A stretch of DNA of 11,118 bases, from contig DASXTS010000363.1 of the NCBI GenBank assembly GCA_036505275.1, forward strand, positions 1 to 11,118, read 5' to 3'. Below, one piece after another: positions 5,409 to 11,118 of this stretch (the stretch's first letter is position 1; each line of letters opens with the position of its first letter). Source of the stretch: DASXTS01 sp036505275 (GTDB lineage Bacteria > Actinomycetota > Actinomycetes > Mycobacteriales > Pseudonocardiaceae). The notes beneath the pieces are model-generated. The model was not told the DNA's origin. It saw only the letters and a program-made list of their open reading frames with translations, and searched no databases. Position numbers and translations under genes: made by a program.

Positions 5409-6413
5409 TCACATCCAGCCCTTCCGCCGGAAAAGGAACACCAGCACGAGGCCTACCGCAGCCATGACGCCAAAGGCGTACAGGTACCCGTAGCGCCACT
5501 CGAGCTCTGGCATGTGCACGAAGTTCATGCCATAGATCCCGGCGATGACCGTCCAAGCGATCGCGACCGTGCCCCATGCGGTGATCTTGCGCACGAACCT
5601 GTTCAGTTCCGTGGAGACCCGGGTCTGGAACAGGTCGACCAGCTCCTGCAGGTACTCGCGCTCCAGGTCCGTGGTGTTCTTCAGATGGCCGTACGCCCGC
5701 CGGAGCTGCTTGATCCGGCGCGGGTCCACCCGCATGAGCTCGGCTTGGGTGTCCAGAGTCATGATGAGCTGGTCGTACGACTCGTAGGTCTGGGCCGCGC
5801 TGGTGCCGATGGTCTGCAGGTCGTGGCGCAGCTCGAAGAGGTCCCGCAGCAACGCCTCCGCCTTGACCGGGTCGGCCTCCATCATCCGCTGCTCCAGCGC
5901 CGCAATGCTCCTGGCCGCAACGCCGGTGAGTTCCTCCTGGGCCCGCAGCATCTCGTACCTGATCGCGGTGACCAGTTCAAGTCCCGACGCCGGGCGGAAG
6001 TCCTGCGCATCGATCCGGCCGCGGATCGCGCTGAGCTCGCGATGCGCCGCCTCGTGCGTGAGCCCCTGGTGGGTGGGACCGAGGACGGTCACGATGACAC
6101 GCTCGTTCAGGAACACCTTCAGTGGCTGGAAGTGCAACCGTCCATCCGTTCCGCGGGCGACCCCGTTGATGGCGCTGAAGAGATGATCGGCATAGGGGTG
6201 GATCTTCGGCACCGGGGTGCGCGCGGAGCAGTCCCGGATGTCCTCGGGCCGGGCGTTGATCACCTCGGTGAGCAGTGCCATCGCCGGCTGTTCGGTGTGA
6301 TCGAAGTCGATCCACAGGAACCCGCTGTCGAACCCGTCCCTGCCGAGCAGCTCGCCAGCGGCGGCCGCCGGCACGGAGCGCGCACCCAGCATGTCGATGA
6401 GGCGAATCTCCAC
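5409..6413 (-). CDS. corA: CorA-family Mg2+/Co2+ transporter
   Basis: This 334-aa inner-membrane divalent-cation channel of the CorA family has a large cytoplasmic N-terminal domain (residues 1-270) that includes a long helix rich in charged residues (about 180-275). It ends in two membrane helices (about 278-296 and 309-328). The signature YGMNF is at 294-298, at the outer end of TM1; the loop then carries the acidic MPELEW. The tail FLFRRKGWM is basic and cytoplasmic. The start is placed at GTG 6411-6413 because AGGAGG (6418-6423) lies 4 nt upstream; an ATG at 6446 adds 11 residues (MPCCSTRSGGA) without an SD. The family forms pentamers gated by cytoplasmic Mg2+. It is divergent from the zinc-ribbon gene and is followed by the vapBC operator 10 nt after its stop. 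Confidence 0.93.
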   Translation of the reverse strand: MEIRLIDMLGARSVPAAAAGELLGRDGFDSGFLWIDFDHTEQPAMALLTEVINARPEDIRDCSARTPVPKIHPYADHLFSAINGVARGTDGRLHFQPLKVFLNERVIVTVLGPTHQGLTHEAAHRELSAIRGRIDAQDFRPASGLELVTAIRYEMLRAQEELTGVAARSIAALEQRMMEADPVKAEALLRDLFELRHDLQTIGTSAAQTYESYDQLIMTLDTQAELMRVDPRRIKQLRRAYGHLKNTTDLEREYLQELVDLFQTRVSTELNRFVRKITAWGTVAIAWTVIAGIYGMNFVHMPELEWRYGYLYAFGVMAAVGLVLVFLFRRKGWM

Positions 6414-6533
6414 GGCGCCTCCTGACCTCGTCGAACAGCATGGCATTTCCTACCGCTCACTCTCGTCGTCCCGAACGTCGGCCGCAAAGCATCATCAAAA
6501 CGACGCGCGGCGAGCCCACCGCACGGTGGTCCG

Positions 6534-6546
6534 TAGGCTTGGTGAG
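6534..6546 (+). promoter_or_regulatory. Putative -10 of the leaderless zinc-ribbon gene
   Basis: TAGGCT at 6534-6539 lies 7 nt before GTG 6547. There is no SD between them, so the mRNA is probably leaderless. The divergent corA promoter must lie within the same 133-nt gap, but I could not identify it. Confidence 0.5.
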
Positions 6547-6843
6547 GTGATCTGTCCTAAATGCCAGAACCTCATGCAGACCGTCGACCGGCGTGGCGTG
6601 CACATCGAGCAGTGCACGGGCTGCCGCGGGATCTTCCTCGACCGCGGCGAGTTGGAGCAGATCGTCGGCGCCGAACAGAGCTACTACGGCGCGCCGGCGG
6701 CGCCCGCCTACCGGCCGGACTCACCGGCCCCGTTCGACCCGCGCCGCCAAGCCGGTGGCCAGTACCACGACTCGCCACCGCCATACGGCTCACACAAGGG
6801 GCATCGGCGCCGGAAGAGCTTCCTCGAGGAGCTGTTCGACTGA
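6547..6843 (+). CDS. TFIIB-type zinc-ribbon protein
   Basis: This 98-aa protein starts almost directly with a zinc ribbon: Cys3-x-x-Cys6 (CPKC) and Cys23-x-x-Cys26 (CTGC), followed by RGIFLDRGELEQI, the hallmark of the zf-TFIIB family of small bacterial proteins. Residues 40-80 are Pro/Tyr/Gly-rich and probably disordered. The C-terminus KSFLEELFD is preceded by a basic HRRRK patch, a tail also seen in the family. The start is GTG 6547: it is 7 nt after TAGGCT, and the ribbon begins at residue 3, so no shorter start is possible. Family function is not established; nucleic-acid or protein binding is plausible. The stop codon at 6841 overlaps the possible start region of the following kinase, so the two are probably co-translated. 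Confidence 0.85.
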   Translation: MICPKCQNLMQTVDRRGVHIEQCTGCRGIFLDRGELEQIVGAEQSYYGAPAAPAYRPDSPAPFDPRRQAGGQYHDSPPPYGSHKGHRRRKSFLEELFD

Positions 6844-6866
6844 GCGCGCCGAGCCTGCCGCTGCCG

Positions 6867-7526
6867 GTGGAGCGACCGCTGCCGGTCGACCTGCAGGTGT
6901 GCGTCGGCTGCGGCACCTGGATGGACCCACCCATGGTGGCCGATGACGGCGGGGTGCTGGAGTGCTCGGCATGTGGCCACCGGCAGCCGTTTCGGCGGCT
7001 GCCGCTGTTCGCCCTGACCGGGCCGAGCGGCGCGGGAAAGTCCACCGTGGCGCGGCTGCTCGGCACGGCGCTGGCCGGCCGTGCGGTCGTGCTCGAGCAG
7101 GACGTGCTGTGGACGGCCGGCCTCACCGACCCGACCGAGGAGTACCGCCAGTTCCGATCCACCTGGCTGCGGATGGCCGGAATGATCCATCAGAGCGGCC
7201 GCCCGGTCGTGCTGAGCGGCACGGTCGTCCCGGTGCAGTTCGAGCGCTGCCCGCAGCGGGTGTTCGTCGGCGACATCCACTACCTCGCCCTGGTCAGCGA
7301 GCCGGACGCGCTGCGCCGTCGGCTGCGCGCGCGGCCGGCGTGGCGAGGCTGGGACGAGCCACGCATCGACGAAACCCTGCGGTTCAACGACTGGCTTCGC
7401 CGAACCGGGCCCACGCTGAACCCGCCCGTCGAACTGCTCGACACCACCACCCTGCCGCTCGACAGCACCGTGCGCGCGGTAGCCGCCTGGGTGATCCGAG
7501 GGCTCACGCCCGGCCAGCGAACCTGA
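6867..7526 (+). CDS. Zinc ribbon fused to P-loop kinase
   Basis: With GTG 6867 this is a 219-aa protein of two parts. Residues 12-36 form a four-Cys zinc ribbon (Cys12, Cys15, Cys33, Cys36: CVGC and CSAC). Residues 46-219 form a P-loop kinase of the nucleotide/shikimate-kinase-like class, with Walker A GPSGAGKST (52-60). An Arg-rich lid-like segment, ALRRRLRARPAWRGW (148-162), follows SEPD. The substrate is unknown; small-molecule or nucleotide kinase is the likely class. The start is uncertain. GTG 6897 would remove part of the N-terminus. A CTG at 6840 overlaps the upstream stop as CTGA and has GAGGAG (6826-6831) 8 nt before it, a better ribosome binding site than the GTG has; it would add nine residues. 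It is the second gene after the zf-TFIIB protein. Confidence 0.82.
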   Translation: MERPLPVDLQVCVGCGTWMDPPMVADDGGVLECSACGHRQPFRRLPLFALTGPSGAGKSTVARLLGTALAGRAVVLEQDVLWTAGLTDPTEEYRQFRSTWLRMAGMIHQSGRPVVLSGTVVPVQFERCPQRVFVGDIHYLALVSEPDALRRRLRARPAWRGWDEPRIDETLRFNDWLRRTGPTLNPPVELLDTTTLPLDSTVRAVAAWVIRGLTPGQRT

Positions 7527-7638
7527 CGGCCGGGCCGACCTGTACAAGTTGCGCGAGCACGGCATTATCTGAGGGGCCACGGCTTCGCTCGGCGGCACGG
7601 TTACCGATTCAGCACCTGCCAGGAAAGTGGTACCGATC

Positions 7639-9351
7639 ATGTACGAGGGACCGTACGAACTCGGCTCGGCGGCGGACGGCTACCCGGTGCGAGTCCGCGC
7701 TCGCGGCCGCGTGGTGCTCGCCGCGCCGATGCTCAATCGGGGCACGGCGTTCACCCAGGAGGAGCGGCGGGCGCTTGGTCTGCAGGGTCTGCTGCCCAGT
7801 GGTGTGTCCACCATGGAGGGACAGATCGAGCGGGTCTACGCGCAGTACAGCCGCCAGCCCGACGATCTCGCGAAGAACGTCTACCTGGCCAATTTGCGCG
7901 ACCGCAACGAGGTCCTGTTCTACCGACTGCTGACTGATCACCTGGAGGAGATGCTGCCGATCGTCTACACCCCGACGGTCGGCAAGGCGATCGAGCGCTA
8001 CAGCCACGAGTACCGCCGCCCGCGCGGGGTGTTCCTGTCGGTGAACCAACCGGAGGAGGTCGAGGAGTCGCTGCGCAACTACGGCCTGGCCGGCGAGGAC
8101 GTCGACCTGCTGGTGGCCACCGACTCGGAGGGCATCCTCGGCATCGGCGACCAGGGCGTGGGCGGCATCGACATTGCCATCGGCAAGCTCGCCGTCTATA
8201 TCGCCGCGGCCGGGCTGCATCCCCGCCGGGTGATTCCCGTGGTGCTGGACATGGGCACCGACAACCTTGGCCTGCTCAACGACGAGATGTACCTGGGCAA
8301 CCGGCACGCCAGGGTGCGCGACGAGCGCTACGACGAGCTCATCGACGCCTACGTGCGGGCCGCGAGCAAGCTGTTCCCCCACGCCATGCTGCATTGGGAG
8401 GACTTCGGCGCCAGCAACGCCCGGCGGATCCTGAACAGGTACGCCGACGAGTGCTGCACCTTCAACGACGACATGCAGGGCACGGCTGCCGTGGTGCTCG
8501 CCGCCGCCGTCTCCGCGGTGCGGGCGGCCGGCACGCGGATGCGGGACCAGCGGGTGGTCATCCATGGTGCGGGTACCGCCGGTCTGGGCATCGCCGACAT
8601 GATGCGGGATGTCATGGTTCGCGAGGGACTGTCACCTCAGGAGGCCACCCGTCGGTTCTGGGCCATGGGACGCCGCGGACTGCTCACCGACGACCGCACC
8701 GAGCACCAGTACGACTTCCAGCGGCCCTACGCGCGGCCGGCCGGTGAGGTCGCCGGGTGGTCGGCGGATGGCGGCGGCATCGGCTTGGCGGACGTGGTCT
8801 CCCGCGTCAAGCCGACGATGCTGATCGGCACGTCGACCCAGGCCGGCGCGTTCAGCGAAGCGATCGTGCGACAGATGGCGTCCACCGTGGACCGGCCGAT
8901 CATCATGCCGCTCTCCAACCCGACCTCCAAGGCCGAGGCGGTGCCGGCGGACGTGATCCCCTGGACGGACGGGCGCGCGCTGGTGGCCACCGGTAGCCCA
9001 TTCCTGCCGGTGGAGTACAAGGAACGGACGTACACCATTGCGCAGGCCAACAATGCGCTCGTCTTTCCCGGCCTCGGCCTTGGCGTCACGGTGGCCCGTG
9101 CCCGGCGCATCACCGATCGCATGCTCACCGCCTCGGCGGATGCGGTGGCGGCGTTGTCGGACGCCACGACGGTCGGCGCGAGCCTGCTACCCCCGGTGAC
9201 CAATATGCGCATGGTCTCCGCCACCGTGGCCATCGCGGTGGCCAGGGCCGCGGCCGCCGAGGGCCTGGCCCAGGTGCCGCTGGACGATCCGGTCCGGCAG
9301 GTCCACGAGGCGATGTGGCGCCCGCGGTATCCGAAGATCGAACCGATCTGA
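7639..9351 (+). CDS. Malic enzyme (MaeA-type, oxaloacetate-decarboxylating)
   Basis: The enzyme converts L-malate to pyruvate and CO2, reducing NAD(P)+, and links the TCA cycle to pyruvate and NAD(P)H supply. The 570-aa length matches the large eukaryotic/MaeA class. Catalytic Tyr110 lies in YTPTVG, Lys183 in IGKLAVY, and the metal ligands Glu254-Asp255 and Asp277/Asp278 in HWEDFG and FNDDMQGT. The nucleotide loop is HGAGTAGLGIAD (309-320), and LSNPTSKAEA is at 425-434. The Asp usually found after the second Rossmann strand (VDRxGLL) is Gly344, followed by Arg-Arg, which may favour NADP+. ATG 7639 is chosen; GTG 7627 is an in-frame alternative adding four residues. The SD is poor. The 112-nt upstream gap shows no convincing promoter. 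It converges with a dicarboxylate-type sensor kinase, a sensible partner. Confidence 0.93.
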   Translation: MYEGPYELGSAADGYPVRVRARGRVVLAAPMLNRGTAFTQEERRALGLQGLLPSGVSTMEGQIERVYAQYSRQPDDLAKNVYLANLRDRNEVLFYRLLTDHLEEMLPIVYTPTVGKAIERYSHEYRRPRGVFLSVNQPEEVEESLRNYGLAGEDVDLLVATDSEGILGIGDQGVGGIDIAIGKLAVYIAAAGLHPRRVIPVVLDMGTDNLGLLNDEMYLGNRHARVRDERYDELIDAYVRAASKLFPHAMLHWEDFGASNARRILNRYADECCTFNDDMQGTAAVVLAAAVSAVRAAGTRMRDQRVVIHGAGTAGLGIADMMRDVMVREGLSPQEATRRFWAMGRRGLLTDDRTEHQYDFQRPYARPAGEVAGWSADGGGIGLADVVSRVKPTMLIGTSTQAGAFSEAIVRQMASTVDRPIIMPLSNPTSKAEAVPADVIPWTDGRALVATGSPFLPVEYKERTYTIAQANNALVFPGLGLGVTVARARRITDRMLTASADAVAALSDATTVGASLLPPVTNMRMVSATVAIAVARAAAAEGLAQVPLDDPVRQVHEAMWRPRYPKIEPI

Positions 9352-9353
9352 GT

Positions 9354-9376
9354 CAGCCGGCGGGCGGTACCGGCTG
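9354..9376. terminator. Short hairpin between convergent malic enzyme and kinase genes
   Basis: CAGCCGG (9354-9360) and CCGGCTG (9370-9376) form a perfect 7-bp stem with a 9-nt loop, 3 nt after the malic-enzyme stop and 11 nt before the end of the kinase gene on the other strand. It lacks a U-tract. It is a plausible shared terminator. Confidence 0.45.
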
Positions 9377-9387
9377 GGTCCTAAGGC

Positions 9388-10989
9388 CTACCCGTCGGCG
9401 CCCACCGGTGCCGGCGGCAGCAGGGCGGTGAATACCGCTCCATCGTCGTTGCGCAACTGGACCCAGCCGCCGCGACGCACGCAGGCCTGCCGGCTCAGCG
9501 CGAGCCCCAGCCCGCGGGTGCCGCCGGAGTGCGCGACCTTGGTGGTGAACCCGTTCCGGAAGACCTCGTCGGCCAACTCCGGGGCGATCCCTGGGCCGGA
9601 GTCCCGCACCTCCACGAGCATGCCGCCGTCCGTGGACCGCACCGTGACGCAGATCCAGCCGGCATCGCCGCCCAGCGCGTCCAGCGCGTTGTCGACCAGG
9701 TTGCCGACGACCAACAGGAGGTCCTCCGGATCGCCGGCATCCTCGGGTCGCAGCCAGGACTCCTCGGCGACGATCAACCGTGCCCCGCGCTCGGTGACCT
9801 CCGCCGACTTGGCCAGCAACAGCGCGGCTAGTGCCGGCTCGTGGATGCGGTCGGCGATGGATCGGGCGAGGGCGTTGTGCGCGGTTGTTGCGCGGGTGGC
9901 GAACCGGAGTGCCTCGGTGTACTCCTCCAGCTCGATCAGTCCGGCGACGGTGTGCATCCGGTTCGCGAACTCGTGCGCCTGAGCCCGGAGGGCGTCGCTG
10001 GTGCTGCGTGCGCCGCGCAGCTCGTCGGTCAGCCTGTCGAGCTCGGTGCGGTCCCGCAGGGTCACCACCGCCCCGATGCTTCGGCCGCGGACCGCTACCG
10101 GCATCCGGTTGAGCACCACGATCCGGCCGAGGCGCAGCACGATCGAGTCGGTGCCAGCGCCGTCCATCCCGGCCAGCACGTCGCTGATGCGTGGCGGCAG
10201 GTCCAGCTCATCGAGCGGGCGGCCGACCGGATCGGGCGGCAGGCCGAGCAGCCGGTTGGCCTCGTCGTTGACCAGCGTGACGCGTCGGTGCTGGTCCAGG
10301 GCGATGACGCCCTCCTTGATGCCGTGCAGCAGGGCTTCCCGGTGCTCGGCGAGCGCGGCGATCTCGCGCGGTTCCAGGCCGAGGGTCTGTCGCTTCACCC
10401 GGCGAGCCACCAGCAGGGAGCCGAGCACGCCGATCGCGATCCCGAGGCCGAGGTAGGTCAGCAGGTCCGGGGTGGCGGTCCGCAGACTGGCCAGCCAACT
10501 CGGGTATTCGCGGCCGACGGCCACCAGTCCCACCACCCGGCCGACCCGGCCCTCCGTCGTGCTGAGCACCGGGACGTGCGCGACGACCGCCTTGGCCCCG
10601 TGATCGGTCACCACGCCATCCCAGGGCCGTCCACTCAGGACGGGACTGCCGTGTAGGTCGAGCTGCTGCTCGAGCAGGCCCGGATCTGGCCCGGCGATGA
10701 TCGTTCTATCTGGCTTGGCGATGATCACGTACGTCGCCCCGGACAGGCTCGCGGCGTTACCTGCTGCCTCCTGGGCGATCGCCGTGTGCTCCGGATCCTC
10801 CAGAGCCAACCGAACGGCTGCCTGGGCGGCGACGGCCTCCGCAGCCGACCGCACCTTGGGTGTCTCGGTCGCCCGGAAGTTTGCCGCGGACTGCGCCAGG
10901 GATACCGCGGCGACCGCCAGCAGCACGATGGACACGATCACCAGTTGCAGGGCGAGCAGCTGGCCCGCGAGGGACATCCGGCGCCGCAC
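9388..10989 (-). CDS. CitA/DcuS-like sensor histidine kinase
   Basis: This 533-aa membrane sensor kinase has the CitA/DcuS layout. A membrane helix (about 9-33) is followed by an extracytoplasmic sensor domain of the PASC/Cache type (about 34-172, with ATYVIIAKPDRTIIAGPDP), then a second helix (about 174-196). A cytoplasmic PAS domain follows (about 216-316, GIKEGVIALDQHRRVTLVND). The dimerisation/phosphoacceptor segment has His339 in AHEFANRMHTVAGL, and the ATPase domain carries NLVDNALDAL (430-439), DSGPGI (463-468), GFTTK (480-484) and GTRGLGLAL (490-498). The start is GTG 10987-10989: GGAGG (minus strand, within 10997-11002) is about 7-8 nt upstream. Relatives sense citrate or C4-dicarboxylates; proximity to malic enzyme supports a dicarboxylate. 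The response regulator and transporter are not in the window. The sensor's ligand residues cannot be confirmed. Confidence 0.9.
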   Translation of the reverse strand: MRRRMSLAGQLLALQLVIVSIVLLAVAAVSLAQSAANFRATETPKVRSAAEAVAAQAAVRLALEDPEHTAIAQEAAGNAASLSGATYVIIAKPDRTIIAGPDPGLLEQQLDLHGSPVLSGRPWDGVVTDHGAKAVVAHVPVLSTTEGRVGRVVGLVAVGREYPSWLASLRTATPDLLTYLGLGIAIGVLGSLLVARRVKRQTLGLEPREIAALAEHREALLHGIKEGVIALDQHRRVTLVNDEANRLLGLPPDPVGRPLDELDLPPRISDVLAGMDGAGTDSIVLRLGRIVVLNRMPVAVRGRSIGAVVTLRDRTELDRLTDELRGARSTSDALRAQAHEFANRMHTVAGLIELEEYTEALRFATRATTAHNALARSIADRIHEPALAALLLAKSAEVTERGARLIVAEESWLRPEDAGDPEDLLLVVGNLVDNALDALGGDAGWICVTVRSTDGGMLVEVRDSGPGIAPELADEVFRNGFTTKVAHSGGTRGLGLALSRQACVRRGGWVQLRNDDGAVFTALLPPAPVGADG

Positions 10990-11118
10990 CGCTGGCACCT
11001 CCGGGTGGCGGGTGAGACCACAACGACCGAAACAGCCATTGCGCTCGCAATCGTGACACCGCCTACCGGGTGGTGGACACACTGGGCGCCGGAAAGTTCC
11101 CGGATGTCCTGGAGAGGC
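10990..11118. promoter_or_regulatory. Upstream region of the sensor kinase
   Basis: This 129-nt stretch holds the kinase SD (ACCTCC on the plus strand at 10997-11002) and a 14-bp palindrome, ATTGCG-CT-CGCAAT, at 11038-11051 that could be a regulator site. At the right edge GGAGAGG resembles an SD for a divergent plus-strand gene starting beyond the window. On the minus strand an open frame continues upstream of the kinase start and encodes a Cys-rich peptide; I regard it as probably untranslated. Confidence 0.4.

Noticed and set aside
5382..6425. 347-codon plus-strand open frame opposite corA
   Set aside because: It is the antisense of a clear CorA gene with GMN motif and two membrane helices; its own translation has no domain.
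6414..6446. ATG at 6446 as the corA start
   Set aside because: It has no SD, adds an unconserved-looking MPCCSTRSGGA, and AGGAGG directly precedes the GTG at 6413.
7541..7570. TTGCGC and TTATCT as a -35/-10 pair for the malic enzyme
   Set aside because: The two elements are only about 10 nt apart, too close for a sigma-70-type promoter.
6708..8565. Long minus-strand frames opposite the kinase and malic-enzyme genes
   Set aside because: Antisense to well-supported genes; translations are His/Val/Gln-rich shadows.

Overview
The window is GC-rich (about 70% by eye), with strong G/C preference at third codon positions, many GTG starts and several apparently leaderless genes. This fits a high-GC actinomycete, perhaps of the Pseudonocardiales or a related order. 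I cannot name the genus from the sequence alone. No rRNA, tRNA, CRISPR array or insertion sequence was seen.

Layout. 1-206: C-terminal end of an unidentified gene (+). 220-1473: a two-gene minus-strand operon, a dodecin-family protein followed 12 nt later by an MBL-fold hydrolase. 1636-2511: shikimate dehydrogenase aroE, divergent from the dodecin. 2535-3387: a small phasin-like helical protein (+) with an elaborate TTAGC-type operator, convergent with an XRE regulator (-); the pair shares a long hairpin terminator that covers the regulator's stop codon. 3388-3824: a gene-poor stretch. 3825-3953: a 42-residue membrane protein with a very good ribosome binding site, easily missed because of its size. 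4009-4647: GNAT acetyltransferase (+). 4688-5349: a vapBC toxin-antitoxin operon (-) behind a nested palindromic operator. 5409-6413: CorA-type Mg/Co transporter (-). 6547-7526: two coupled plus-strand genes, a TFIIB-type zinc-ribbon protein and a zinc ribbon fused to a P-loop kinase. 7639-9351: malic enzyme (+). 9388-10989: a CitA/DcuS-like sensor histidine kinase (-), convergent with the malic enzyme. 10990-11118: upstream region of the kinase, with a small palindrome.

How the genes may work together. Most of the window is ordinary chromosomal housekeeping and accessory content. Three local modules stand out. The phasin-like gene and the XRE regulator look like a self-contained regulatory pair. 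vapBC is a compact toxin-antitoxin cassette. Malic enzyme next to a dicarboxylate/citrate-type sensor kinase suggests a C4-dicarboxylate utilisation locus whose response regulator and transporter would lie beyond position 11118. The least described items are the 42-aa membrane protein and the zinc-ribbon/kinase pair. I saw no clear evidence of a large novel system such as a defence island or biosynthetic cluster.
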